A DNA stretch of 64,000 nt from Micropterix aruncella (GCA_944548615.1 OX155961.1:16401655-16465654); one strand, 5' to 3'; counted from the first letter of the stretch, positions 34,791 through 45,679 are shown. The notes: generated by a model not told the origin, from the sequence alone. A program made the numbers and translations.

Positions 34791-35573
34791 TTCCCAGTTT
34801 GAGACAGAACAGTATCTTCGTTCGCTGATCCATTTTGGGTTTCGACCGCCTGCACAGCACCTTGAGCTGTTTCCACACGATTATATAGCTCGCAGCGCCG
34901 CCGCTCGGGAACTGGCTCAGACCAGTCTCGACCTGTCCAGCGCGGTTGCGCCGGTTTCCTACTCTTGCGCACGTGAGCACTATGACGTCATTCATCGAAC
35001 TTTCTGGATACATGTTGTAGCAGGAGGAAGAGGTCCGGGACGAAGAAGAACATCTTTTTATAAATATACTTTCGCCAATACTGGATATGTGAACGAAAAA
35101 AATACGAAATAATGATGAATTATGCCATACATCACAGCGGAGGCAATAAGTTCCCCCGATCAATTACCTTTCTTCCTTGTCACATATTATTTGCCGCATC
35201 GTTTGGGACGAATCGCAAACAATGAAGAAAAATAGTGGATATGCGCCGCTCCAGGGCCGTATTCGGGGGGAATAAAATGACATTGGCAAAATTGATTGCT
35301 TATTGCGTAGATGGGTAGGATGGGCCGGATGGGCCAAATGGGGCAATTTGACTCTTTGTTTAGATTGATTGTTATTTTATCAAAGGCGAAACACTGCCCG
35401 GACGCGCGCGCTAAAGTGTGAAAACGGATTTTATTAGGCGGGGAAGAAACGATTTTTGATCACTATTAATGTTCAGGAATTTATGAAGGAATCATCCCAA
35501 TATAAAAATAAATGAACAGGCACTATCTACATTCTTGTGTAAATTAAGGATTACGTTTCTAGAATTACAGTAG
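34791..35573. other. No gene recognised; complex non-coding DNA
   Basis: 34800-35050 is GC-richer with open frames on both strands and no recognised family. 35160-35450 is complex and repeat-free (TTGCCGCATCGTTTGGGACG, GGATGGGCCGGATGGGCC). Confidence 0.35.
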
Positions 35574-35690
35574 CTTGTTTGTTTGAAAAACTTAATTAAA
35601 CACACAATAAAGTACAACATGGTGGGCCTATTGCCGTGGCAATATCTTATGACCATACAGTCAGGGTTGTTGGGATTAAAAGTTTATATT
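35574..35690 (-). repeat. LINE family L 3' end fragment, minus strand
   Basis: TTGTTTGTTTGAAAAACTTA, GTGGGCCTATTGCCGTGGCA and CAGTCAGGGTTGTTG are the complement of the ending seen at 15230 and 52855. Confidence 0.75.
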
Positions 35691-35756
35691 GGCAAATTAA
35701 TATTTAACAAGTGTATTTTTTTTAACTAAATGTCATAACATGATTACAATTTCATC

Positions 35757-35890
35757 TATATCAATATTATAAAGAGGTAAAGTTTGTGACGTTTTAGGAA
35801 GTAATCTCTGGATCTACTGAACCGATTTTGAAAATCTTTTACCAATAGAAACCCACGTTATTTGTGAGTGTCACGACAGCATATGTCTAC
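35757..35890 (+). mobile_element. Helitron 5'-end fragment
   Basis: TCTATATCAATATTATAAAG followed by AGGTAAAGTTTGTGACGTTT and TCTACTGAACCGATTTTG. It is nearly the same as the copy at 36120 but lacks the 3' end after TTATTTGTGAGTGTCACG. Confidence 0.7.
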
Positions 35891-36119
35891 CTTTTATATT
35901 TAGTTCACAAAAAGTAGCATTTTATATAAAAAAAATAATGGAAATCGTTAGGCGCTATTTATTGGTCATATTATCAACAATTATGAATTGTCATCAAAAT
36001 AAGTAAATTTATCGTCTCAAGCATTTAAAATAAAAGATTTTTCCCTTTTACTGCATAAATAGTTAAAGAGATAAACGACATAGGTATGGAACCACGACCG
36101 TGTCGTCTATCTATACTAA

Positions 36120-36283
36120 TCTATACTAATATTATAAAGAGGTAAAGTTTGTGCCGTTGTAGGAAGTAATCTCTGGATCTACTGAACCGATTTTGAAAAT
36201 TCTTTTACCAATAGAAAGCCACGTTATTTGTGAGCGTCATAGGCTTTACCGCCCAACGAAGTGGGCACGGGTCAGCTCGTAAT
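36120..36283 (+). mobile_element. Short Helitron
   Basis: TCTATACTAATATTATAAAG at the start and GTGGGCACGGGTCAGCTCGT at the end (a family end of the form GGGTCAGCTAGT, mutated). 36112-36119 duplicates part of the start (CTATACTAAT). Same orientation as the copy 360 bp upstream. Confidence 0.75.
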
Positions 36284-36589
36284 AAATATAATAAAGAAAA
36301 TAAAACAGAAATGAAAAACATATGTCAACTCAATATCGAAGGGAGGTGTTTTTTTACATTGAGTAAATGTCTATTAGCATATTATTTAAGCCCGATCATG
36401 TTTTAAGTAGTCTCAGGGACAACGGCTCTCAGTTCCGTATTCGGGCCGCTGTACTGTGAACGACTTGACCATGTAAGTTGATGAATTCTGAGATATAGAA
36501 ATAGATATTTCTAAGAGCGTAATGGAAGGGCATTGGATGAAATCGGAGAAAAGAGTATAAAATAGTGTAGCAATCAGAGATTGTGTGAC

Positions 36590-37024
36590 TCTTCTTCACC
36601 GTCGTTCCCTCATTACTGAGGATCGTGGCCACTAGACAACAGTTTATCAACGAGGCTCTTTTCTATTCGACCTCCTTTCTTCTGCATGGCGGCTCACAGA
36701 TCGTATTGACCCTTTCGTAAGTTCTTTTATGAGGTCTTTCTATCTGGCCGGTGATCTGCCTTTGCTTCTTCTTCCCTGCACTAGACCCCCGGAATTTATT
36801 TTATACAGATTCTCCGGGTTTATTCTGGCAACATGACCAAAAGAACTGCAGGATCCTTCTCATGCATAGGGCGAAGGACCTCACTTGGATGCCGAGTTCT
36901 TCAAGGATAGATTTGTTATTGCGTCGTGCTGTCCATGGAATTTCTAGCATTTTACGCCGACACAACATTTCCAGTGCATTAATTTCGGTACGTATCCGAA
37001 CCTTCAGTTGTGATAGGTGTGACT
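36590..37024 (-). pseudogene. LINE C-terminal fragment, RTE/L2-like
   Basis: The minus strand gives RIRTEINALEMLCRRKMLEI, PWTARRNNKSILEELGIQVR and MRRILQFFWSCCQNKP, then decayed sequence and a 3' region containing CTCAGTAATGAGGGAACGAC. INALEMxCxRxMLxIPWTARR is a strong signature of these LINEs. The frame is cut at 37024 by the solo LTR. Confidence 0.8.
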
Positions 37025-37628
37025 TGTAACGATCCTTAAGTATCGTTACATTCAGTCAACAAATGTATTGATTTCCAATGAAATGCACTGACACAAATTC
37101 AGCCATTATTCTACCTCGTACAGCGATGAATCAGCACGATGAAACAATACTTTTACTCGGAATATTCTGGATTTGCATCATTTTTCGGCCTATATAAACC
37201 GGCGAAAGTACGGACAAAGTATCATTTCTCGAGTGATCACGTCCCCCAAGACAGCGACGGCATACCCGGTACCACTCTCACGAGGCGAGTCAACGGGTCC
37301 GGCTTCTTGGTTACCTTTCTTTCCTTTCCCTATCGAGGCGAGACGCATCAGTCTGCACTCCCACAGACTCGAGCCGTGCCCAGTACGAGATACTAGGAGC
37401 ACAAGTACAATCCATATCCACACACCCTCGTAACTTCAGGCAGATAGCCACTACATTCGCGTCAATATATATCCTATTCGGGAAGCGTTACAAACTGGCA
37501 TTATCGAACTCTCAATAAATACCTTCTGATACACTTTAAATCGACTTTTAATACGGAGATAACCCGCAAGTTGACTCCACCACCTCACACCTAATAACTT
37601 GGAATCTAGTGAGGGGTGGTCCATCACA
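37025..37628 (+). mobile_element. Solo LTR, 604 bp
   Basis: It begins TGTAACGATCCTTAAGTATC and ends GGTCCATCACA, with a TATA box (CCTATATAAACC, about 37189) and a poly(A) signal (CAATAAATACC, about 37516) in the right places for an LTR. GACT (37021-37024) and GATT (37629-37632) may be a decayed 4-bp target duplication. A second, inverted copy lies at 44133-44729. No gag-pol is nearby. Confidence 0.8.
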
Positions 37629-37632
37629 GATT

Positions 37633-38721
37633 ATTACAATTATATAAGTAACATAATTTTGAGAACAATACCAATCTATTAATAAGCTTTTCAACTAATA
37701 TAAAGTTAAATATTAAAGTATTTCCTGATTCAATATGAGCGACCAGTTTTTTTTTATCAAGTACGATTTTGTAGTCAACGACTTTCGATTTAAACGTTAC
37801 TGTATAAATGAGGCAAGAGGAGTTATTGTCGATAAACTAAAGAAATACTAAGTAACAGCATTTTAAAGGAACAAAATGGCTCTCACAAGGCAGCAAACTA
37901 ATCCTCATTTTATCCTTCCCTGAAAAAAAAAAGTATATTAAAACGAAGCTTGTATCTTGTAGGTGAATTGTTTAAAAAATGGTTATATTGTGTATACTAT
38001 ATACTGTGGCTATTTGAGGTTGCAAAACAGATTTGCGACAGAGGATTTTTTGCACGTGAGCTATAGAAGGATTCCAAAAAAAACTATATTCCCGATATTT
38101 TTCGGGAGTATTTCTTAAAAACAATAATATCGGTAATCTATAGACAAGTTTAGAACGCAGTACTTGATTAATTATTTGAATAGTTCGAAAAGTTCATTTC
38201 ACTGACTATTAGTAACAATTTTGCATTTTTTATTTTATAACGTGACGTCATCTCCTTGACGTCATTTTATAATAATGTCGCTACTTCTCGCGTTCTATTT
38301 AAAACGACCTTCTCATATTATGTAGGTATAATAATAATAAAATTAAACATTCCAAAATCATATAAAATAATCTTTCGAAGCGTGTAATTAAACCTTGTAA
38401 TTAAACGGAATAAATTCGTAATAACCAAAAACGGTTATTTAAAAATCGGAAATATTTTTTGGGGCGTAATAATTAAACCCATCGTATAATTTATGTTTCT
38501 AAATGTATATTCCAAATATTTATCTTCGTTACTAGGCCTAACGGATCCATTCCTGATGGCCGCGAAGAGGAAGAATAAAGAAACAACTAAACTGTCAAAT
38601 TATGAATGAACAGGCAACGCGAGACACGGAGATTTATATTAAATACGCTGCTTTCACCTTATGAGAGCAAGGGTCGCGGCAAGTACCCTATGACAATCGG
38701 GAGGACAAAACGATTCTAACA
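37633..38721. other. No gene recognised
   Basis: AT-rich DNA; CGTGACGTCATCTCCTTGACGTCA (38241-38264) holds two TGACGTCA-like sites close together. No coding sequence recognised. Confidence 0.4.
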
Positions 38722-38835
38722 ATTTATTTATTTCTTTATTTATTCATGGTAATGTACATAATTTGCAACAAGCGTAACAGAAATCATAGTTAATATCTAC
38801 ACTTAGACAAGGAATACAATTTAACTAAAAAATAA
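38722..38835 (-). repeat. LINE-like 3' end, minus strand
   Basis: ATTTATTTATTTCTTTATTT and ATTCATGGTAATGTACATAA, a typical reversed tail. Short. Confidence 0.5.
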
Positions 38836-38947
38836 TAAACTAAATTATTATTTTTTAGTTTTATTAATTTAACTAAAATTCTAAATTTAATTAAAAAATA
38901 ATAAACTCACAGCTAGTTATTTCACGCTTATATGTGATGATAGACAA

Positions 38948-39427
38948 CTTGAAAACCTGAGCGAGTTTAAAAAATCTCTAAAAAGACATTTATTGAAATC
39001 ATAAATTCCCCCCCCCCCCCTCCCCTTCCCGTCCCCTTTGTTTGTCATTATATTCCATTCTAAATAGGATAGAAAACGAATTTACCGCGTGAAATTTGTA
39101 GGACCCGACGTTTCGGTGACGTTGCAGCCGCCGTTGTCTAGGGTAGACTGATTCGATTTTATATATTCGATTTTATAGTCTTCGAATTTATATATTCCAT
39201 TCCTCCCTTTAATATCAAGTTTGTAAGTGTATTATATCTTTATGAAGTCTATTATGATTATTTTGTAAGTGAATTATGTCTTCCACTTAATTTTAATATT
39301 ACTTCTTGTATACATCAATTTTCCCACATAAACCTTTAGTCACAATAATCCTTGCGGTACTGGCACTTGCCAATAGGCCCACGGTGTTGTACTCTATTGT
39401 GTGTGCAATATAGTTTTTCACACAAAC
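38948..39427 (+). repeat. LINE family L 3' end, copy interrupted by a fold-back element
   Basis: LENLSEFKKSLKRHLLKS* opens it, then a C-run, TTATATTCCATTC, and after the insert TATTCCATTCCTCCCTTTAA, CACAATAATCCTTGCGGTAC and GGCACTTGCCAATAGGCCCA, with a CACAAAC tail. Compare 15230 and 52855. Confidence 0.85.
39061..39190 (-). mobile_element. Fold-back element, family F, internally deleted copy
   Basis: On the minus strand it begins with the family head CGAAGACTAT, jumps to CAGTCTACCCTAGACAACGG and ends CGTTTTCTATCCTATTTA; one whole arm is lost. TATATTCCATTC flanks it (39049-39060, 39191-39202). The intact LINE end at 15230 has this word once (near 15325), which proves the 12-bp target duplication. 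Confidence 0.9.
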
Positions 39428-39535
39428 AATACGACACACTTCTAAATCGGTTCAAGCATTTAGAATTTATGGTGGAATAAAGAAACGGAAAACGTACATA
39501 GATGAATCCTGAACACATAACACTCCTTGTTAAAA
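39428..39535. repeat. About 100-bp dispersed repeat, second copy
   Basis: ACACTTCTAAATCGGTTCAA, TTATGGTGGAATAAAGAAAC and CACATAACACTCCTTG match 13008-13110 with divergence. Confidence 0.65.
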
Positions 39536-39539
39536 GATC

Positions 39540-40149
39540 TTTCTTATGACATATGGTTTATTGTTATTGGATGGTGGGTTCAAAGAGTGGCATGCTCCTT
39601 TACAGTGTGTAATATTTTTTCGCTGCTCTTACTAAAACAATGAGGATATGACGCGGGCGGTGCGGCTGGCGGCAACGGGTAAGCGGCAGCTCCGCCAGCT
39701 ACAAAAGCAAGATTAAACGGCAGGCCAAGTTTGCTTTACGCTGTAAACGTAAATAATTTGCAGCTCGTCCAAGTTACGTTAAATATTATATCTTTGAAAG
39801 CCGCTTAGCGGGCGGCTACACCAGCGGCACTGGGCCAAGTTTATCGCGGACCAACTTATAATCTGGGGCCGCGCGAGCTCTCGCAAGTTCCCTATCGCAC
39901 CGCTGGAAAACGCTGAGTGAAAAAGACACGGAGATGGCCGTTATCAACTGTCAGGTCCGCCCGGGAGGGATTAGTGTCGAAACTTCAGACTTGTTGAGGT
40001 CATCATTATCATTATCGCGTCCTAAATAAGTTTACAAAATGGCAGTGCTATTGAGTAAGGCGTTAAATTGGCAGTACTATTGAGTATATAGCGTATAAGA
40101 TTACCAAGGATTTTTTAATGCAAAAATATCTATATGGCACGGACTTTTT
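39540..40149. other. No gene; complex GC-richer non-coding DNA
   Basis: 39650-39990 is complex and repeat-free (GCGGGCGGTGCGGCTGGCGG, CCAAGTTTGCTTTACGCTGT) with no long open frame. It could be single-copy, possibly conserved, host DNA. Confidence 0.35.
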
Positions 40150-40692
40150 AAATTTTATATTCACAATTGACTTCTTGTTTATTTTATTATTTTTTCAACT
40201 TCCATTGTAATCCTATTCTGAACACATCATTTTATAGACAATTTACTTACTGATTATGTAAAATTATTTAGGAATTATTGCTTGTATTTTTATATTTTTA
40301 CTCTGATTATTATTTGATTATTTCCAAATTGGACTCCTTGATTATTATTATTATTATTGATTTATTTATTTGCGAGATCATTCAATGGATTTGCCTTTCT
40401 ATTATTTTTCTTTTTTATTTATAGATTTATACTCTTTTTTTCTTTTTTTTTGGATTTGGTATTTCTATTTTTGATATTTCTTAATGCCCTTTTTAATATT
40501 TAGACAATTTAATGGTTGATTTTGTATAGTTTATTGACTTTCAGATTTCTAACGTGATTTAATTTTATTTTTGCCAGATATATGATATGTTTAAAATATG
40601 AATATTATAAAAAATGTATTTATTAATTGTAAGTTCTATACCCTCGCCGGGTTTTTTTTTTGGAATAAATAAACTTTGAACTTTGAACTTTG
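40150..40692 (+). repeat. LINE-like 3' UTR with (CTTTGAA)n tail
   Basis: A T-rich stretch ending AAGTTCTATACCCTCGCCGG, TTGGAATAAATAAAC and three CTTTGAA units. Related ending at 12250-12637. Confidence 0.65.
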
Positions 40693-40984
40693 AATTAACG
40701 TAATACTACAATTTAGCAACCAGGCTTTTACTGCGAATCGCAACGAGTAGATTACACTCATAGTTCCAAAAATGAAAACCTTCTAATATGTTCAATATAG
40801 CGACTTTCGATGTCTAACTGTATAGCAACGCACTGTAGATGGTGCTCTAAACACGCCTATCTATATACCTACATAAAATGGATGTTTGTATATCTGTCTG
40901 TCTGTCCAAGCTCATTAAACTTTGACACCGTTTGATTGATCACTATGAAAATTAATACATATAAGTATTTTTTCATGGGGGAGG
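40693..40984. other. Unassigned, with a common-repeat-like stretch
   Basis: TATACCTACATAAAATGGAT and GTCTGTCTGTCCAAGC resemble the start of widespread Lepidopteran repeats; no boundaries found. Confidence 0.35.
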
Positions 40985-41230
40985 TTTTAAGATGCCGCGC
41001 ATCAACTTCTATACCGTTAAACCAATCGCTATGAAAATTGGTATGCATGAGTATTTGAGGATGGATAATAATTTCGCACTTTCCACTTTGTAGTAACTCG
41101 CTACTAGATGGCGCTGCAGCACATCAACTTCTATACCGTTGAACCGATCGCCATGAAAATTGGTATAGGTACATGGGTATTTGAGAGCGGATAATATTTT
41201 GGCGCTATTCACTTTGCTATACCTGGCCAA
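40985..41230. repeat. Two-unit tandem repeat, about 115-120 bp
   Basis: CATCAACTTCTATACCGTT occurs at 41003 and 41122. Each is followed by GAACCGATCGCCATGAAAAT-like sequence, a TGAGTATTTGAGG-like part and TTTCACTTTG-like ends. The units differ at many positions, so the duplication is old. The minus-strand open frame across it has no recognised family. Confidence 0.75.
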
Positions 41231-41451
41231 ACTGGGACAACAAAATGACTCGCTCGCTGGGTACTCGCAAACTTCCACGCATAAAGTCAGTGCAGGGTGG
41301 AGGGGAGGTGTGGAGGGGAGTCTACGGCGTGCAAAAGTACAAACGGAGGTTTGAAATGCAACCAATGAAAAATGTGCGGAGTATACAAATACTAGCATTG
41401 GGTTATCATGTAATTAGCCATATGTAGACAACACTGAAATGTTTAATATAT

Positions 41452-41630
41452 TTTTTTTTTATTTATTTATTAATTTACAATAACTTTATAATTATGTCAT
41501 ATACACACCATTAACATACTATGGTTGATTTGGGATAGATTGAGCAGATCCTATGGTGAAAATGTCTATCCGCATTCCTAACTAGGTCAGAGACCCGTAT
41601 CTAGGGATGCTGCTTTTTGTTTAAAGGTAT
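41452..41630 (-). repeat. Non-LTR element 3' end, minus strand
   Basis: A T-run and TTTATTTATTAATTTACAAT, then ATTCCTAACTAGGTCAGAGA and CCCGTATCTAGG. Related to 4958-5110. Confidence 0.55.
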
Positions 41631-41645
41631 CGACATTGATTTTAT

Positions 41646-41881
41646 AAAATCAATGGTATCGATGTGCTGACTCTTTTGATGTTATGAACTTACGTTGCAT
41701 TGCATAATACATAAGAATATATACATATATACATACACATACATACACACATACATAAATATATATATTTATGGATGTGTGTATGTATGTGTATGTATAT
41801 ATGTATATATTCTTATGTATTATGCAATGCAACGTAAGTTCATAACATCAAAAGAGTCAGCTCATCGATACCATTGATTTT
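41646..41881. repeat. 236-bp near-perfect palindrome
   Basis: Arms of 118 bp, centred between 41763 and 41764, differ at only about two positions. They include TTATGAACTTACGTTGCATT and AT/CA-rich steps (ATATATACATATATACATAC). CATTGATTTTAT stands at 41634-41645 and 41872-41883, possibly a 12-bp target duplication overlapping the arm end. Matching 60-codon frames on both strands are a by-product of the symmetry. Confidence 0.9.
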
Positions 41882-42117
41882 ATTGCTGAGTCTTTGCAGT
41901 AATAAATGTGCTACATAAAGAGATTTATTTCTTTTGCTATATCGTTTATAGCTGTTAGAGATTGAAGGGTGGGCCCAAAATGCCCATTCTTATTGATTTA
42001 TTGTAATCTTTTTTGTAGAGCACCATCGATTTATTAGCTAGATATGCCCTCAGATACAAATAATTTGGCTCCATACCCTTTGCTTGTAAATCATGTGACA
42101 GAGAGAGAGAGAGAGAG

Positions 42118-42971
42118 CCATAAATTACATTACAATACATTACATTACATTTTCGTCGTGTCCAATTGACGGCTAAAGACCGCTCTTGGACGTGTCAAAA
42201 TAATTGGGTTAGGTAGTAAAATTCGTTACTACTCTTTACTGAACATACATAGGTAGTCAAGAATTAACTACTAGATGGTCAAACTATAAATATAAATAAT
42301 TAAAATAGAAGCCTATTTGAAGTATAGAAAAGATACGTAGTAAAATTATTTATCGTAATGATCAAATTGTCAGTAAAATGTTAAATAATCAAATTAAATC
42401 TACGTTATGCATTTTAAACTAAAAGTACAGATATAAGACCATATAAAATAATCAGACAATAGGGCTCTACTTTTTTAAGTAATTTAAATGGGCACAATAT
42501 TTGAAAAATCATGGCCCTCATATTCGGCCAGATTATAGAAAGGGTGGCCTATCAGCATCTCCTTGATGTTTTTTTTAATTTTGTGTCCTCCAGCTGTTTA
42601 AATTTTGTAGGGAGTAAATTATAGAATTTAATGCTAACGTACGAGTAGATTTTCTGTACTTTTGCCAGTCGTATTCGGGGTACGCATAAAAGGAAGCTAC
42701 CGCGGGTATGATGCGAGTGAATGTCTGCATTAATCGGTGTTTCTGCTATGTGCTGTCTAGCATAAATTAAACACTGGTATATGAACGCCGAATACATAGT
42801 CATTACCCTTGCCTTCATGAAATATTCTTTGCATGAGGTTCTAGTCGTTACCTGATACATGCTGCGCAGTGCTCTCTTTTGCAAAAGAAAGATTCTTTTA
42901 CTGGTTGCACGGTTGCAATTGAGCAGTATGCGAGAGAATAGCGCACCAATATGTTTCGTGGCAGTTCTCAC
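42118..42971 (-). mobile_element. LINE family M, 3' part, minus strand
   Basis: ATTAC units (42122-42150) are the reversed tail, followed by TTTTCGTCGTGTCCAATTGA and GGCTAAAGACCGCTCTTGGA. The frame read from 42971 to 42552 gives SKRIFLLQKRALRSMYQVTT, MYSAFIYQCLIYARQHIAET, CVPRIRLAKVQKIYSYVSIK and FYNLLPTKFKQLED. It is the same element as 20311-21231 in the opposite orientation. The RT is missing by 5' truncation; upstream frame beyond about 42930 is not LINE-like. Confidence 0.85.
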
Positions 42972-42974
42972 ACC

Positions 42975-43433
42975 GGAAACGTTCGCCTGTCTGCCAGCGG
43001 ATTGCGACCAAACTACTACTGGCCGGCTTTCAGTAGTGGTTTTGAAGTGGTCATTTTCGAGCTTGAAAGGCCCATTTTGGGAATCATATATTGATGTAGA
43101 GCACCCACGGATTGCTGCGAGCTTGACGCAAATGATCGTAGTATGCGCAGTTAGTAAGGACTATTGAAATATGTTGCAATCTTCGTTGCATTGTATGTTA
43201 TGATGCGAATATCTGTACGCGGCTAGTGCGATGACGGAGAAGGTACTTAGTTATATAAAATTGTAAACAAACAGGACGATCAGGCAGAACGCGCGCTACT
43301 GTTGCTAGGCATAATACCTAATTTGCCTAAATTATGTGTCCGCCAATGCACGCGTATTTACTCAGTTCACTCTGCGTAAACATCACAACCACGAAATATC
43401 CGATAATTTAATTGCGGCATACTCAATGGTATA
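42975..43433. other. No gene recognised
   Basis: Moderately complex DNA without recognised coding sequence or repeats. Confidence 0.4.
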
Positions 43434-43651
43434 TAGGAGGAAGTCCCCTAACTCCGGACGGCACCTAGCGTCGGACACTAATAGTATCTCGACAAGTCGC
43501 GGCGCGATCGATACAAAGACGTAGAAAAAGGAAAAGCGTACGCTTCCCCGGACCCTTTTCACCCGTCTTTGTATTGATCGCGCCGCGAATTGTCAAGATA
43601 CTATTAGTGTCCGACGCTAGGTGCCGTCCGGCGTTAGGGGACTCCCCCCTA
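43434..43651. repeat. 218-bp GC-rich inverted repeat
   Basis: Arms 43434-43519 (GGAAGTCCCCTAACTCCGGA...) and 43564-43651 pair over about 85 bp with few mismatches; the middle itself contains AAGCGTACGCTT. A transcript of either strand would fold into one long hairpin. Similar short open frames on both strands follow from the symmetry. Confidence 0.9.
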
Positions 43652-43775
43652 CTCTTTGTTAACACCGATTTTTCAATATGGGTAACTTTTACACTAGTAA
43701 TATTATTCAATCTTTGTTATTGTTACGTTTAAAAATATTCTGTTGTTTACGTTAAATTGTTGTTATGTCGATACA

Positions 43776-44980
43776 TATAGATAGATAGATAGATAATTAT
43801 TTATTGCACATTTTAAGGAAAAACATACAAAAGGTGTACCTATTGCTAAAATTACAATCTCTCAGAGCCAAACTTCGTGAAAGTGAAAAATGTGGTTGGT
43901 AGTAGAGTAAAAAAACAAAAAAGCTATATCCTAAACAAAATATAATCAAATAACAAAAATGTATTTTTTTTTTAAATATAAGTAGGATTTAGAAAATATT
44001 TGCAAGAAGCAGAGGGCAGGAGAGGATGGGATGAGACGTAGGATAACTAGGAATTTAAGGACATGAAATGCTTTTTCAAAGATACTTAAAAAGTAGAAAC
44101 CGATGGTGCTTTTCTGATATTATGGAAGAGCTTGTGAGGGACCACCCCTCACAAGACTCCAAATTGTTCGGTGTGAGGTGGTGGTATTAACTTACGAGTT
44201 ATCTCCGTATTGAAAGGCGGTTTAGAATGAAGTAGAAGGTATTTATTGATTGAAAGTTTGATATTGCCAGTTATAACGCTTCCCGAACAAGTTACGTTGA
44301 CGCGAGTGTATAGATGCACGACTGCGGTTACGAGGATATACGGAAGAGGATTGTATGTGTGCTCCTAGTATCTTGTACTGGGCACGGCTCAAGTCTGTGG
44401 GATTACAGACTGATGCTTCGAGACTAGGGAGGATAAGGAAAGGAAACCAAGGAGCCGGATTCGTTGACACACCTCGTGGGAAGGGTACTGAATATGCCGT
44501 CGCAACCTTGGGGGAAGGTGATCACTCGGGAATGATAATTTGGTTGCTTTTTCGCCGGTTTATATAGGCCGATAAATGATGCAATCCAAAATATTCCGAG
44601 TAAAAGTATTGTTTCATCGTGCTAATTCATGGCTGCCCGGGTTAAAATAATAGCTGAATTGTGTCAGTGTATTTCACTCGAAATCGATGCATTTGTTGAT
44701 CGCATGTAATGGACTTAAGGTCCGTTACAAGCTGATTCCATAGTCTAGCTACGTGAACGGTCAAGGAATATGTAAAAAAAGAAGAATTATGAGTAGGAAT
44801 CGCAATTTTATTTTCCTGACTGGAGCGGAGTGGAAGACCATGACTTCCTAAGTGAGTGAATTTTTCGGTTAGGTAGGAGGGAGGGAAAGGCCTCTTGTTC
44901 ACACACGTTTTTTTTTCGCTGCTAAAATCTACTGTTAATTGGCCGTGTTTAGGCACGGCCGTCAGTGTTGTATAGGTCAC
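43776..44980 (-). pseudogene. LINE C-terminal region and 3' UTR, split by a solo LTR
   Basis: The minus strand from 44980 reads YLTEKFTHLGSHGLPLRSSQ, IPTHNSSFFTYSLTVHVARL and WNQL, at which point the LTR begins. After the LTR and its duplicated AGCT it resumes FHNIRKAPSVSTF*VSLKKH, the usual LWNxLPxxIR...SxxxFKxxLKxxL ending of many LINEs. A 3' UTR follows (44060 to 43800), ending in a tail read as TATC/ATCT units (43776-43800). RT absent. Confidence 0.8.
44133..44729 (-). mobile_element. Solo LTR, 597 bp, with AGCT target duplication
   Basis: This is the inverted partner of 37025-37628. The minus strand starts TGTAACGGACCTTAAGTCCA and ends GGTGGTCCCTCACA, with TATA box and AATAAA in the same places. 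AGCT flanks it on both sides (44129-44132, 44730-44733), and removing LTR plus one AGCT restores the LINE reading frame. Confidence 0.9.
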
Positions 44981-45090
44981 TATGGAAGCGTGTCCACAGG
45001 CACAGCGGAAAAACGAACAGCGCCGCCGCCGTGTTTGTGGACAAGCTTCTATTGTGATCCATATAACACTGCGACCACGCCTAGACAGGT
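44948..45090. repeat. 143-bp imperfect hairpin, MITE-like
   Basis: TAGGCACGGCCGTCAGTGTT at the left pairs with the complement of AACACTGCGACCACGCCTA at the right; arms of about 55 bp, loop near GAAAAACGAACAG. Confidence 0.75.
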
Positions 45091-45673
45091 CGAATTATTT
45101 GTATATTTTTACTGCAAAAAAGCATGTGTGGACACGTGGACAAGAGGCCGTAGGATTTTTGAAGATGTTATAAATACGGGAAAGAATATGCAAGTTTCTA
45201 CGTTCACGTAATCGAATCTAATGAAGTCTGGTTCTATACTCGGAGACGTGATCACACATGTATAAGAGTAACGAAACATGTACATATATGATCGACAACG
45301 AAACATGTATATGAGTAAGATACATCACTCGTCTATTAAGCTATTGCTACCGATAGGTTCCTTTATTGAGACGATACGTAGGTAACGAAGTAGAGCGCAT
45401 GAAACGTGAGAATATAGCGCACTTTGGAATCGAATGTCGTTTACTAGTATCGGCGACACTTACGACAGAAATTGTCACTTGAGAGCGCGACTAGGTTGGG
45501 AAGGTGGGAGGAGTAGTGCAGGAGTCCGTTGTAGTTTATCGTACGATAGCGGTCGTACGTAACGTAACGATTGTGCAATGCCAGTAGCTCATTTTGAAAT
45601 TCCAGTGGGTCGCGCTGCTATGACGCACCGAAACAAGTATTTGAATAATAAAATGATAAAGTCAATAATGAAT
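45091..45673. other. No gene recognised
   Basis: ACATGTATA/ACATGTACATATA words repeat near 45255-45315; otherwise unassigned. Confidence 0.4.
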
Positions 45674-45679
45674 GTCACT

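Noticed and set aside
41650..41877. Identical small frames on both strands
   Set aside because: A consequence of the palindrome.
44355..44567. Plus-strand frame MCAPSILYWARLKSVGLQTD inside the LTR
   Set aside because: It lies antisense across a solo LTR, and the other LTR copy does not keep it.
37025..44729. The two LTRs as ends of one retrotransposon
   Set aside because: They are in opposite orientation, have separate target duplications, and nothing between them looks like gag or pol.
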